From Sweltsa coloradensis (lineage: Eukaryota; Arthropoda; Insecta; Plecoptera; Chloroperlidae), in the NCBI GenBank assembly GCA_024449915.1, contig JAMZAV010002010.1:227584-291583 (forward strand): a stretch of DNA of 64,000 nucleotides, given 5' to 3'. Below, piece after piece: positions 11,733 through 23,094 of the stretch. Position numbers and translations under genes: made by a program. The notes under the pieces were generated by a model. The model worked only from the letters and a program-made list of their open reading frames with translations. It had not been told where the DNA came from and did not search any database. The first letter of the stretch is position 1; every line of letters begins with the position of its first letter.

Positions 11733-11821
11733 ATAATTTTCATTTACATATCATTTTTAACTAACAAGATTGTGGTGACATATTTGTTAGACCAACAACC
11801 AAGACACAATGTTTTCAGCTG

Positions 11822-14800
11822 CTAGTTAACTTTCGCCATCACTGCCGTCCACGACAGCAAAGTCTCTCTCTGCTGCACCTCGACCCAACCCTTGATCTTG
11901 CCGTCGGAGTCTACGAAGTCGTGCTGCCTCCTCTGGTACTCGGCGTCGTCTATCTCGTTGCCGTCCTCTTCCTTCAACAGTCTCTCGAGTTGTTCCACCT
12001 CATCCGGTTCACGGGTAGAGCCGCCAGCTTCCCCCGCGCTGTCGGATGAGGCTGTGGTTGACTCGCTGCCTTCTTCCGCGGTTCCCCCAGCAACTGGCTC
12101 TGTCGTGGCGCAAATAAAATGAAAATAAATAAATAAATTAATTAATTAATAAAATAAATAAATAAATTTAAAAAAAATTAAAAAAAATAAAAAAAGTAAA
12201 AAATAAATGAATAAATAAATACATACATTAGCATTTAGTCTACTCATCAGTCACAAAACTAATTTTTACCTGAATATTTTACTGACAAGATTGTAAGAAT
12301 ACAATATCCATCGACATAAAATAAAGCAATGAGTACAGTTCTATCTACTACAGTTACACCCACCCAGCCCTTGATTTACTTCTGATCGAGTCGAGGAAGT
12401 ACATGGGCGTGAGGCTAGAGGAAGTGTTCAGGCCAAGTTTCATACTAAACTATACATATTCTTTATGGACATATATTTCCTTTTTTAAATCACCAAAATA
12501 TATTAATTAATTATTTTATTGTAAGGATTTTGAATTTTTGTAAAACCATCAAAATTGGTAAATTTCGGATTTTATTTGTGGCTAATCCACAACAATAATT
12601 TGTAATTTTTGACTATAAAAGAATGGCCATTGCCTTGCTTGAAAACCATGCAAAATTGCATATCAATCAGATGACAAAAGGTTGCAGGAAAAGTACCCAA
12701 AAGATTTCAAATAGGAATATTGCTTACAATAGATTATTTATGTAATTAAAAAAGTAAAGTGACATTTGTCAAAAACACACTTTAAGCAAATAACCAGGGT
12801 CACAAACACACTACAAATAGCGAATTTTCTAGGCACACTTATTCCTGGCTCTGCCTGAGTGGTGTCTCGCGACCGTTAGGGGAGGGGGTGGTTGCGCGCT
12901 GTCTACATCTTGGTGCGGGTGGTGTCTCGCGACCGTTAGGGGAGGGGGTGGTTGCGCGCTGTCTACATCTTGGTGCGCCACTTGGATCCACATTGGGTGG
13001 AAGTAGAAAAAGGAGGCTGTCTGACAGGGACGAAGACGTCTGCTTGAGAAAGAGACAGGAGATTCGCAATTTCTTGTGATGTTTGTGACCCGGGATACTT
13101 GTTTCACGCGTGTTTGTGACAAGACTGTATGTACTATTATTATTTCTTACCACCACCGGAAGCATTCCGTTCATAGCAGAGCCCCTAAAAATAATTTTTA
13201 ATGAATGCATGTCTTCTGGAATTTTTCCCGATAAACTTAAAATTGCGAAAATAATCACATTTTATAAAAAAAGGTGATCATACCAAAATGGACAACTATA
13301 GACCCATTTCCCTCCTTCCAGTGTTTTCAAAGATTTTGGAAAAACTTATTTAAAATTGAATTTTAATTTTTTGAGGGAAAACAGCTTTTTTCAGACAATC
13401 AAAGTGGGTTTAGGAAAAACAAATCAACATGTACCACAATAAATAGGTTTCTGGTTAAACTTGTTAATGCTCTAGAAGAAAAAGAACAAACCATAGGAGT
13501 TTTTTACGACTTTTCCAAAGCTTTTGATTGTATCGATCATGTAATTCTTCTAGACAAACTTCATTATTACGGTATTCGGGGAGTAGCGTTAGAAATTATA
13601 AAATCATATTTGAGTAATAGATACCAATATGTAGAATTAATAACATACGACACGAAGGGTAATGAAACAAAAACAATATCTCAGAGACTACTAAACACAT
13701 GTGGTGTTCCTCAAGGATCCATAGTAGGTCCACTTTTCTTCAATATTTTTATTAACGATCTTCCTTTTTGTATAGATGACATTGAACTTTTTGCAGACGA
13801 CGCTTCCTCTATAATTAATGCACCATCAAGGGATGAATTAATATTAAAAGCAACAGAAAGAACAACTACATGCATAAATTGGTTTTTAAGTAATAAATTA
13901 ATCTCAAATTCCGCAAAAACTAAATAAATTAACTTAAGTTCTACACAAAAATTGAGATCCTTAGAACAAATTCATGAACTATCAATTAAATTAAATGGCA
14001 ATGTTACCCACACAATCTCTAGGGTACAGGACATCGAATTCCTAGGGATTTTCATGGATGAATCCTTAACATGGAATAAACATATAACTGTTCTAGTAGG
14101 AAAATTAAATTCAGCCTGCTATTCAATTAGATTAATTAGAAACTCAACAAATGTAAGTACAGCGAAACTAGTTTATTTTGCACTCTTTGAAAGCCTGTTA
14201 ATATATGGGACTGAATTCTGGGGACATTCTGCACAGCACGACAAAGTGTTTAAAATTCAAAAAAGGGCTATTAGAATTATAGCAAAGGCGCACTCCAGAA
14301 CTCACTCTCAACCTTTATTTCAACAATTTAAGATTCTTACCTTATACTGTATATACATTCTTAAATCAGTTCAAATCGTCAAACAAAACTTTCATTTGCT
14401 AGACAAAAATCATGAAACTCACTCATACCAAACACGACAACATAATGATCTTCATGTACAACAACACAGTAGTAAACTAGCCCAACTTAATTCGAACTAT
14501 GTGAAAATTAAGTTATTTAATAAACAACCAAAAGAAATTAAATTAATTACATCTATTGATAATTTTAAACTTAATAAAAAAATTTCTTATTAGAAAAAGC
14601 TTATTATTCTTCAAATAATTATTTAAATGATAATAACAAATAGAACAAAATATCAAATTCTGAATGTTCAATCATAAAATTTCCAAATTTTTAATGTACA
14701 AACAATGTATAAAGAATAGTAGGACTGTATTTATTGTATTTAAAATGTGTAATAGTAGACTGTATTTATTGTATTTAAAATTGTAATTTTGTATTATAAT

Positions 14801-17800
14801 TATTATTATAAGGCCTATTGTTTATTTTTAAATATTAGGCTTTATCATGTATCGTTTGTAGTAAAGAATGTAGTATGTGTAGTTTTGCCCATTAAGAATG
14901 GTTTTGTACTCCACAAAACGCAGTCTAATTTAATATTTGTTTCCATGTATTAATCTATGGCTATAATAAAGAACATGAACATGAACATCACCCGAATTAC
15001 CGGCCGTTGTAGCCTCGGCTTCTTGCCTAACTTGGGGTGCGAGGTTCGCCTTGCCTCGGTGATTCCGACTGTGACCTGGAACAGGGAGAAATCTCATAGA
15101 AGCCTGGTCTATAACTAGACGCGTATGGAACCTAGCCAGTAGCCACCCTCCGCGCTCAAGCACTAATTCTGACATTTTGCCAGGATTTAGTGCTCATTTA
15201 GTGCTGCGGGTATGCAAAATCTTAGAATAAGTGCTGGGATATATAAAAAAAAAATCATGTTTTCAAGGGGAAGGGGGGGGGGCGCAAGTTTACGCATCCC
15301 CCGCTCCTTCCATGAAATTTTCCATAATTGATATACATACATAATATATGATGTTTAAGATTGGTTATATAGTAGGCGACTATGCTGTTATGATATGTAA
15401 TTTCTGTATATTGCTCCATTATAATATGGAAAATGTCATTGAAAAGTTATCGTCTACACAGTCATCTCAAATTTGCACCGTAACACCAGTGGCGACCATT
15501 TTACAATATGCCTGCGGAACACATGAGATGAAAATGTTTGCTATATCAATCTGCAATCAAAACTATTCTGCAATCTTGTTAAGTGTTAATGCTGCTATAT
15601 ACAAATTGAAAATGGTTATCTTCGTTTAATATAACGTTATAACGTACAACATGGTGTAATCTTTGCATTCCATTACAACATAAAACCTTTACAGGTTTAT
15701 ATAGTCACTATCGTTATCTAATGGCGAACATTAACTATCATCTACACATCAGAATTGTTTTGTATTCGAAACAAAACGTATATGATTATCATGTTCGCTA
15801 TTTATACTTATTATTTCTGCGATAAACTGAGATTATATTACAACATTATGGTTGGATTGTCAGTGTGTGCAAATAACACGACACACACATAGACCAGTAC
15901 ACTTTCCAGACGCTGTTATGCAACCCTCCTTGCAGGTAAACCGTATTAGTTCTCAACTTCTCTACGTGGTTGAGTTGCCATCCTCCCTCGACCTTATTCC
16001 TCGTCCTTCACCTGGGATTAGCCGTGACCAGTCTGGGGCGCAGCCCTCGTCAGGCTCTGGATTGGTGCAGCCTGTGAGGAGGCAGACCATCAGTCGCTCG
16101 GTCTTATATGTTTCTTGATTCGTTTACAGTCTCTATGCCTCTAGCACAGGAGTATACCAAGACAAGTGGTTTTAATTAATTTGGCGGCCATCTTATAAAA
16201 TAGCCACAATTGGTGTCACAAGACAAATTTGAGATAGCCCTATGACAAATAATTTCCCATTCGCATGCCCTAAGTGTGTAACAAATGCCATGCTTCTATC
16301 ATAAAAGATACTTGGTACATACATGTTTGTCGGCCATACTGTGAAATTGCCACTGTTGGTAACACATTGGAAATCTTAGGTGGTACTACTACTAAATCCT
16401 TTTTTAATGACACCCTACGTGTGTGCCAAATTTCATGCTTCTATCATCAAACCCACATTTGGCCAAAATTGTGCAATTATCTCAGTAACCAGCGTCTTGA
16501 AATTATATTTTGTTGTATACTTAAGTATTAAAACTCTAAACGTTTCTTCCAACGATGAGTTATGAGAAATAAGCGACAATTTACTCTTCAACATAATTAT
16601 AGTTAACCATACAAGTAAGAAATTATAATATTGTGTTAGGTATTAGTTATTTTTGTATTATTTAGTTAGCAATATTTTTGTGGATTGGTAAGACTGGAGA
16701 GAGACAGGAGAAGGATGGAAGGATAGCGTGCTGGGCTATCGGGGTAGAGGGTGTGATGGAGTATGGTCGAGGTCGAGGAGCAGGGAGTGTGAGTGACGAG
16801 AGGGTAGTAAAAAGGAGTTAACCTGTGTGGTGTATCCAAATCAGCGTGTAGTAGTGTTAAAAGTGGCAGGCGATACATTGTGACTCAAGATTGTGTAGTT
16901 GTAGTGGAGAAGGAGCGTAAAGGTTTATGTTGGAGGTGTTGTATCCGGAGGCCTAGGCCTAGCATCTTGTGTCCTTACTTAATTAAATCGTGTCTAGTAT
17001 TATCAACAAGACTTTTGATTGTAGATGCCCATACTCCCTATTATCTCCTATAATTGTAAATAAATAAAATACACGATAAAAAGTTCCAATGACTACACAG
17101 TTTTTTTTACATGATTCGTGTTATAATATTAACATTTTGACAGTTTAAAATATGCAAACTCATTTGGGAACTCACCACATTCTACTTGATGTTGTAGCAG
17201 CAACAGCTGGAAACAAAAATAAATTGATATTCGTTACATATTATATAATTTTACGAAAAATAATGTATGTGGGTCACAACCAACGAGATGCATGAGCAGG
17301 GGCGTTTTAACAAATTTGGCGCCCATAGGCCCAAAACTCTACGGGGCCCCCCCCCCCCAAATGATCTCATGAAATAGTGGGTTGCATCGGTTTTATATCA
17401 TATTAAGCTGCTCAGGACTACCAATTAATTTTGTCGTCGAGAATTACTCACCCAATCACCAATGATTGCATCGAAGTTGACTCTCGGCGTTGGTATTTTT
17501 ATAAAAGGCTTCTTGTGATTTTTTCCCTCAAACTCCTTTATGTAGGTGGACTTAAAAAGAACGAACTTATTTTTGGAATTTTCTTTAGCAAAACATCACA
17601 TTGATGATTGTTCACTCTTTTCTTTTGCTCGCTTTCTCACTTCTGCACCGCTCTTTTTCTAACGGATTCATTATTATATTCGGGAATTAATGTTTGAGCC
17701 TCTATTATTATTAATTATTATTATTACTATAAACACTTTCGCAACTCACTACATATATACGCGGGATTCATGTCACACTCACAGATTAGTTTAGTTTAGT

Positions 17801-19731
17801 TATAGTACCGGTACAGTCAGAAAAGTAGACACCAATCCAATACACGGACACAACACACAAGCCTAAACCATGTGCGCTCGTCTGGCACCACTTGTAAGCT
17901 AAACAAATCTTGCTAGAAATGAAAAAATCTGTGTCTTTTGCAAAGGGCGAAAGAAGAAATGGGATGACAGGGCAGTTCAGCTGCAATTAGCCCGGCTACA
18001 CTAGTCTGTCTTCTGTTGAATAAGAATCGCCGATAACAGCCAGATGAAAGTGACATATTATTTATGTCTTGAAACGTTTCCTAAAAGATCAGGGAATAAT
18101 TCTACGCCCCCTGACCCTACTCTCTGTATACAGAGAAAATTAATTATGTTCTATCATGTCATAATAACTACACAATACCATACATATATATGTATACGTA
18201 AAATAAAATGGAATTGCGTTAGCACTTTTTTTATTTTTTATTTTCCCACCGTTTTGAGTATTGTAGTAGATTATTCAAGGGTCGGGGGCGCCTTACGGCG
18301 CCCTCCCGACGATCCGGCGCCCTAGGCCCGGGCCTACCGGGCCTGTGCGTTAAAACGCCCCTGTGCATGAGTGTGTAAACTTTTTTGGTGCTAAAGCTAC
18401 TTGCATTTTAATTTCTGAAACGTTTTGGAAAATGCTTATTACGTATTATATTTTATTAAAGATTAAACATTGATTTCAAATTTGACATAGAGCTGGTTTA
18501 CTTATGAATCGTAAATCCATCAGTTATTCACCTTTAAAATGATAGTTTTAAATTGTATATGGTATCATGAGTAAAAAGAATTATGTTCAAATATGATGGG
18601 TTTATAATTAATTGTATCATATTCTACGCACCTAGGCAGTATAATGTTTGTTTTAATTTTTAACAAACCGGGTTCTATAGTAATAAGTTTTTTCTCTCTC
18701 TCTCTTGTGAAAATGGTAGAGTTTACACTTTTACCTTCTCTAAATTTTATAATTGACGATTAAAACAAGTAAATGAATTCACGTGTGCATGATAAATTGA
18801 ACTTGTGGAACGTTTTCTCGATGCAATGTGGCAACATAATGAAAATTGTGTAAATATAATATATTGTGTTGAACCAAATACTAAAAGAAATGGTACGAGT
18901 TCCCACAACAGAAGTCCTCAGACACTTGGTATAAAAGCGATAAGACATTTTTAAACCAAACCAAGCAAAACAAATACAATTTTGAAAGTGTGTTATTTAG
19001 TATCGCTTTGAAGACATATTTCTTGAAACCAACATATTTGGATGAGCGAAGCGAAGACTTCAATTTTACTGACCCCCCCAAAAAAATTTAGCTCGTTTTT
19101 TTTTCTGTTCGCTCTCTACGGGTCAATCGGCATATGCCATCTTGATGAAAATTGAAGGAGGCCTTCGATATCTCTGAACTTAGACTTGCCATTTTTTTGG
19201 GTACAATCGAAGAAATATTTCTCATAAATATCGTACTTTTACGATTTTTTTCAATTTTTAGTGCGATATTTTCGTGACATTTGGGCCGATTCTGACCAAA
19301 CAAGTGGGGCTACAACGTTCATATTTTACATGGACATTAAGGTTATGGTAATGTAGTACCTCCAGAAAGAAAAATTTCAATAAGTTACCCAGAATACATA
19401 GAAATAATGGTTTTAATATAAGTTTTTTGAGTTATGTAATAACAATTAACAAGTAACAATAGAAACTTAAGAAAAATCACCTACAATGCGTTTAAAAAGA
19501 ACTTGCAAAAGTAAAGAGATCCCACGCAAACTAAAAATTAACAAAAAAGCTCATCCATCAACGCGACTAAAAAAGCGTTCGCGAAGCGTTCTAGTTTTTG
19601 TAATAGGTTCAGAAAATAAATCACTAAAAAATTTCCATAAATTTTCTAAAAAAAAATAAGTAAGACGGTAATTTTGAAGTGCAAAATCTTACCTGACAAG
19701 TGACCAACGATGCCAATATTTTCCACTTCAT
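11822..19731 (-). CDS. Small secreted acidic protein, three exons, family unknown
   Basis: Predicted secreted protein of 115 residues that I do not recognise. Exon 1 is 19693-19731 (MKWKILASLVTCQ, donor GTAAG, phase 0). Exon 2 is only 31 bp, 17176-17206 (acceptor CCAG, LLLLQHQVEC plus one base, donor GTGAG). Exon 3 is 11822-12099 (acceptor GACAG, stop TAG). The phases agree: exon 2 ends with one base and exon 3 supplies two, making Glu. Exons 1 and 2 together give a plausible signal peptide. The mature part is acidic and low in complexity at first (Ala/Gly/Ser/Thr/Glu), then shows LERLLKEEDGNEIDDAEYQR and a compact C-terminus with DSDGKIKGW and LLSWTAVMAKVN. There is one Cys near the cleavage site and none after it. 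Exon 3 is far more GC-rich than the flanks, supporting coding. The TATA box 40 bp upstream supports the start. The introns (5.1 and 2.5 kb) are filled with mobile elements. Additional exons cannot be excluded, and the micro-exon is the weakest link. Confidence 0.65.
12859..12977 (+). repeat. Tandem duplication, period 60 bp, perfect
   Basis: The segment starting GTGGTGTCTCGCGACCG at 12859-12917 is repeated without a mismatch at 12919-12977 (ends ACATCTTGGTGCG). It is GC-rich, unlike the surroundings, and lies in intron 2 of the small secreted-protein gene just upstream of a LINE. Confidence 0.9.
13150..14988 (+). mobile_element. 5'-truncated non-LTR retrotransposon, CR1/jockey-like, (GAACAT)n tail
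   Basis: Starts inside the reverse transcriptase region (IPFIAEPL, then NECMSSGIFPDKLKIAK), continues through the RT core and C-terminal part, and ends in a GAACAT microsatellite tail at 14966-14988 after AATAAA. Microsatellite 3' tails are typical of CR1/L2/Daphne-like LINEs. It belongs to the same family or clade as the LINE at 58.6-62.0 kb. It lies antisense in intron 2 of the small secreted-protein gene. Confidence 0.85.
13375..14593 (+). pseudogene. Reverse transcriptase of the (GAACAT)n LINE, broken
   Basis: The frame is open from about 13375 and shows SDNQSGFRKNKST, VFYDFSKAFDCIDH, CGVPQGSIVGPLFF and the catalytic LFADD. A TAA at 13925-13927 interrupts it, and the same frame resumes with FLGIFMDESLTWNKHI and LLIYGTEFWGH to the stop at 14591-14593. 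The part upstream of 13375 is out of frame (MDNYRPISLLPVFSKILEK). Endonuclease domain and ORF1 are absent, so the copy is dead on arrival. Confidence 0.85.
15000..17175. other. Intronic sequence with GC-rich repeat-like patches, no gene recognised
   Basis: Patches at about 14990-15190, 15960-16095 and 16690-16930 are GC-rich or purine-rich and look like pieces of repeats. A G-run lies at 15275-15281 and an AATAAAATAC end near 17060. None shows a coding domain or a splice pattern I can support. The whole stretch is intron 2 of the small secreted-protein gene. Confidence 0.4.
17289..18371. mobile_element. hAT-type non-autonomous DNA transposon with perfect 8-bp target duplication
   Basis: The element is 17297-18363 (1067 bp). 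Its ends CAGGGGCGTTTTAAC and GTTAAAACGCCCCTG are perfect 15-bp inverted repeats. It is flanked by TGCATGAG at 17289-17296 and again at 18364-18371. A CAGGGG-type end with 8-bp duplication is diagnostic of hAT elements. Subterminal GC-rich stretches lie near both ends (poly-C at 17347-17358; GGGCGCC-rich part 18281-18345). No transposase frame is seen. It sits in intron 1 of the small secreted-protein gene. Confidence 0.95.
18372..19037. other. No gene recognised
   Basis: AT-rich intronic sequence with a short CT dinucleotide run near 18690-18705. Confidence 0.5.
19038..19594 (+). mobile_element. Helitron-like element, family 1, subfamily b
   Basis: Starts TTGGATGAGCGAAGCGAAG and carries the subfamily-b start (ACTTCAATTTTACTGACCCC). 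It ends with inverted AGCTCATCC at 19546-19554, then AACGC...GCGTT and the terminal CTAG at 19591-19594. The tail differs from other copies by an extra GCGAAGCGTT. It lies in intron 1 of the small secreted-protein gene. Confidence 0.65.
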
Positions 19732-19771
19732 GACTTCGACAGTTTGAACGTAATAATTGTTGGGCGAGCTC

Positions 19772-19780
19772 TTTATATAG
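19772..19780 (-). promoter_or_regulatory. TATA box of the small secreted-protein gene
   Basis: On the minus strand this reads CTATATAAAG, about 40-50 bp upstream of the ATG at 19731. A start near 19745 would have normal spacing. The 5S array ends about 360 bp further upstream. Confidence 0.65.
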
Positions 19781-20138
19781 AATGGTTCTCCATCTAATAC
19801 GTCAGTGTACATTTGAAACTACTGTACTTAGAACTAGGTATGGCGATAAGAAACACTTTCCACCTAGCATTCAATGACAGAAAGAAATATAGCCTAGCAA
19901 AATATGAGACTCCATAGTGACAAGGTGGCTCGTGCGGCCTTGTTTCGCAGCGTTTACCAAGACTCGAATCACTACACAAAAAAAAATATTATGTTTCATC
20001 TCCTATTGTTAAAGCATATGTACAATAATTCAATACACAAATACATTATTAATAAATAATAATAATCAATACACATTTCCAACAATGTCGAGATGAGTGG
20101 TGTTCTTCACACTGATTCTAGGGCACGAAACAGTTTTT

Positions 20139-20212
20139 TGACCACGCCCGATGTTGCTTAACTTTGGTGATCGGACAAGAACCGGTGTATTCAACATGGA
20201 ATGGCAGTTGAC
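20139..20212 (-). pseudogene. 5S rRNA, truncated unit 1
   Basis: Only the 5' two thirds of the gene is recognisable; it breaks into unrelated sequence beyond 20139. It also carries changes in the conserved part (GGAATGGCAGTTG for GGTATGGCCGTTG, plus strand). The box C region of the internal promoter is lost, so it should be inactive. Confidence 0.85.
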
Positions 20213-20406
20213 AAGTGTTACTTACTGTGTAATGGTACTTGAAAAGATTGCGACTCTATGCTATCACCTAACAATAAAATTAAAATATTACAACAAAATA
20301 AACTATTTTTATGTCTTTTACACATAATAACATGTAAAGAAACATCATAAACTCTATCACAATCCATCAGTTGCTATATAAAATAAAATTTTCGGAAAAG
20401 TCTAAA

Positions 20407-20524
20407 GCCAACGGCACGTGGTGTTCCCAAGCGGTCACCCATCCAAGTACTGACCACGCCCGATGTTGCTTAACTTCGGTGATCGTACGAGAACCGATGT
20501 ATTCAACATGGTATGGCCGCTCAA
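20407..20524 (-). rRNA. 5S rRNA, unit 2
   Basis: Full length, with several differences from the array consensus at its 5' side (plus-strand GATCGTACG, ACCGATGT, GCCGCTCAA). The terminal helix is weakened, so it may be a poor copy. Confidence 0.8.
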
Positions 20525-20719
20525 GAGTATTAATTACTGTTTTCCCGTACTTGAAAGATTGCGACGCTATGCTATCACCTAACAATAAAATTAAATTATT
20601 ACAAAAAAAAAAACGATTTTTATGCCTTTTAAACTCGATACAACAAGTAGAGTAACATAATTAACTCCATCACAATCCATCAGTAGCTCTTTAAAATTAA
20701 ATTTCGGCAAAAGTTCGAA

Positions 20720-20836
20720 GCCAACGGTACGTGGTGTTCCCAAGCGGTCACCCATCCAAGTACTAACCACGCCCGGTGTTGCTTAACTTCAGTGATCGGA
20801 CGAGAACCGAGTATTAAATATGGTATAGCCGTTGAC
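20720..20836 (-). rRNA. 5S rRNA, unit 3 (diverged)
   Basis: 117 nt. At least eight differences from consensus are spread through it (plus-strand ACGGTACG, TACTAACC, CCCGGTGTT, TTCAGTGA, GAACCGAGTATTAAATATGGTATAGCC). Probably a decaying copy. Confidence 0.7.
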
Positions 20837-21026
20837 GAGTATTACATACGGGTACTGATACTTGAAAAGTTTGCGACGCTATGCTAACAACAATAAAATT
20901 AAATTTACACAAAATGAACGATTTTTATGTCTTTACACACAATACAACAAGTAAAGTAACATCATATAACTCCATCACAATCCATCAGTAGCTCTTTAAA
21001 ATTAAATTTTTTGGCAAAAGTTTAAT

Positions 21027-21144
21027 GCCAACGGCACGTGGTGTTCCCAAGCGGTCACCCATCCAAGTACTGACCACGCCCGATGTTGCTTAACTTCGGT
21101 GATCGGACGAGAACCGGTGTATTCAACATGGTATGGCCGTTGAC
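21027..21144 (-). rRNA. 5S rRNA, unit 4
   Basis: 118 nt, identical to the array consensus. Ends GTCAACGGC and GCCGTTGGC form the terminal helix, and the internal pol III control region is intact. Confidence 0.95.
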
Positions 21145-21344
21145 GAGAAGTACTACTTACTGTGTACTGCTACTTGAAGAGATTGCGACGCTATGCTATC
21201 ACCTTACAATAAAATTAAAGAATTACAACAAAATAAACGATTTTTATGTCTTTTACACACTATACAACAAGTAAAGTAACTTCATTAACTCTAACACAAT
21301 CCATCAGTAGCTCTTTAAAATTAAATTTTCGGCAAAAGTTTAAA

Positions 21345-21462
21345 GCCAACGGCACGTGGTGTTCCCAAGCGGTCACCCATCCAAGTACTGACCACGCCCG
21401 ATGTTGCTTAACTTCGGTGATCGGACGAGAACCGGTGTATTCAACATGGTATGGCCGTTGAC
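21345..21462 (-). rRNA. 5S rRNA, unit 5
   Basis: Identical to the array consensus over 118 nt. Confidence 0.95.
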
Positions 21463-21656
21463 GAGTATTTGTTACTGTGTACTGGTACTTGAAAAGATTG
21501 CGACCTATGCTATCACCTAACAATAAAATTAAAATATTACAAAAAAAAACGATTTTTATGTCTTTTATACACAATACAACAAGTAAAGTAACATCATTAA
21601 CTCTATCACAATCCATCAGTAGCTCTTTAAAATTAAATTTTCGGCAAAAGTTTAAA

Positions 21657-21774
21657 GCCAACGGCACGTGGTGTTCCCAAGCGGTCACCCATCCAAGTAC
21701 TGACCACGCCCGATGTTGCTTAACTTCGGTGATCGGACGAGAACCGGTGTATTCAACATGGTATGGCCGTTGAC
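21657..21774 (-). rRNA. 5S rRNA, unit 6
   Basis: Identical to the array consensus over 118 nt. Confidence 0.95.
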
Positions 21775-21970
21775 GAGTATTTGTCACTGTGTAATGGTAC
21801 TTGAAAAGATTGCCAGACATATCACCTATCACCTAACAATTAATTTAAATTATTTAACAAAATAAACGATTTTTATGTCTTTCACACAATACAACAAGTA
21901 AAGTAACATCATTACTCCATCACAATCCATCAGTAGCTCTTTAAAATTAAATTTTCGGCAAAAGTTTAAA

Positions 21971-22088
21971 GCCAACGGCACGTGGTGTTCCCAAGCGGTC
22001 ACCCATCCAAGTACTGACCACGCCCGATGTTGCTTAACTTCGGTGATCGGACGAGAACCGGTGTATTCAACATGGTATGGCCGTTGAC
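21971..22088 (-). rRNA. 5S rRNA, unit 7
   Basis: Identical to the array consensus over 118 nt. Confidence 0.95.
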
Positions 22089-22285
22089 GAATTTTGGGCA
22101 CTGGTAATAGTACTTGAAAAGATTACCAGACATATCACCTAGCACCTTACAATTAATTAAAATTATTCAACAAAATAAACGATTTTTATGTCTTTCACAC
22201 AATACAACAAGTTAAGTAACTTCATTAACTCTAACACAATCCATCAGTAGCTCTTTAAAATTAAATCTTTCGGCGAAAGTTTGAT

Positions 22286-22403
22286 GCCAACGGCACGTGG
22301 TGTTCCCAAGCGGTCACCCATCCAAGTACTGACCACGCCCAATGTTGCATAACTTCGGTGATCGGACGAGAACCGGTGTATTCAACATGGTAAGGCCGTT
22401 GAC
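22286..22403 (-). rRNA. 5S rRNA, unit 8
   Basis: 118 nt with three changes (plus-strand CCCAATGTTGCATAAC for CCCGATGTTGCTTAAC, and GGTAAGGCC for GGTATGGCC). Confidence 0.88.
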
Positions 22404-22599
22404 AAGTATTTCTCACTGTGTACTGCCACTTGAAAAGATTGCGACGCTATGCTATCAACTATTAATACAATTAAAATATTACAACAAAATAAACGAATTT
22501 TATGTCTTTTACACACAATACAACAAGTAAAGTTACATCATTACTCCATCACAATCCATCAGTAGCTCTTTAAAATTAAATTTTCGGCAAATGTTTAAA

Positions 22600-22718
22600 G
22601 CTGACGGCACGTGGTGTTCCCAAGCGGTCACCCATCCAAGTACTGACCACGCCCGATGTTACTAAACTTCGGTGATCGGACGGGGAACCGGTGTATTCAA
22701 CATGGTATGGCCATTGAC
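22600..22718 (-). rRNA. 5S rRNA, unit 9 (diverged)
   Basis: 119 nt: one inserted base (GACGGGGAACC for GACGAGAACC) and changes GCTGACGG, GTTACTAAAC and CCATTGAC. May be non-functional. Confidence 0.8.
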
Positions 22719-22916
22719 GAGTATTTTCACTGTTTTACCGTACTAGAAAGATTGCGACGCTATGCGTACACCTAACAATAAAATTAAAATATAGCAACAA
22801 AATAAAAAAGTTTTTATGTCTTTTACACACAAAAACAACAGTGAAGTAACATTATTAACTCTATCACAATCCATCTGTAGCTCTTTAAAAATTAAATTTT
22901 TTGGCAAAAGTTTGAT

Positions 22917-23034
22917 GCCAACGGCACGTGGTGTTCCCAAGCGGTCACCCATCCAAGTACTGACCACGCCCGATGTTGCTTAACTTCGGTGATCGGACGA
23001 GAACCGGTGAATTCAACATGGTATGGCCGTTGAC
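22917..23034 (-). rRNA. 5S rRNA, unit 10
   Basis: 118 nt with one change (plus-strand GGTGAATTC for GGTGTATTC). It is the last unit before the first element block. Confidence 0.92.
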
Positions 23035-23094
23035 GAGTATTTCCAACTGTTTACTGGTACTTGAAAAGATTGCGAAGCTATGCTATCAAATAAA

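Noticed and set aside
11892..12122. Ser-rich plus-strand open frame
   Set aside because: It is the antisense of exon 3 of the small secreted-protein gene, whose frame has the splice-phase and signal-peptide support.
12829..13258. Open frames over the 60-bp tandem duplication
   Set aside because: They owe their length to the GC-rich duplication; no domain, start context or splice pattern supports coding.
14930..15175. Minus-strand open frame of 81 codons in a GC-rich patch
   Set aside because: It begins over the LINE tail and shows no domain; the patch looks like a repeat fragment.
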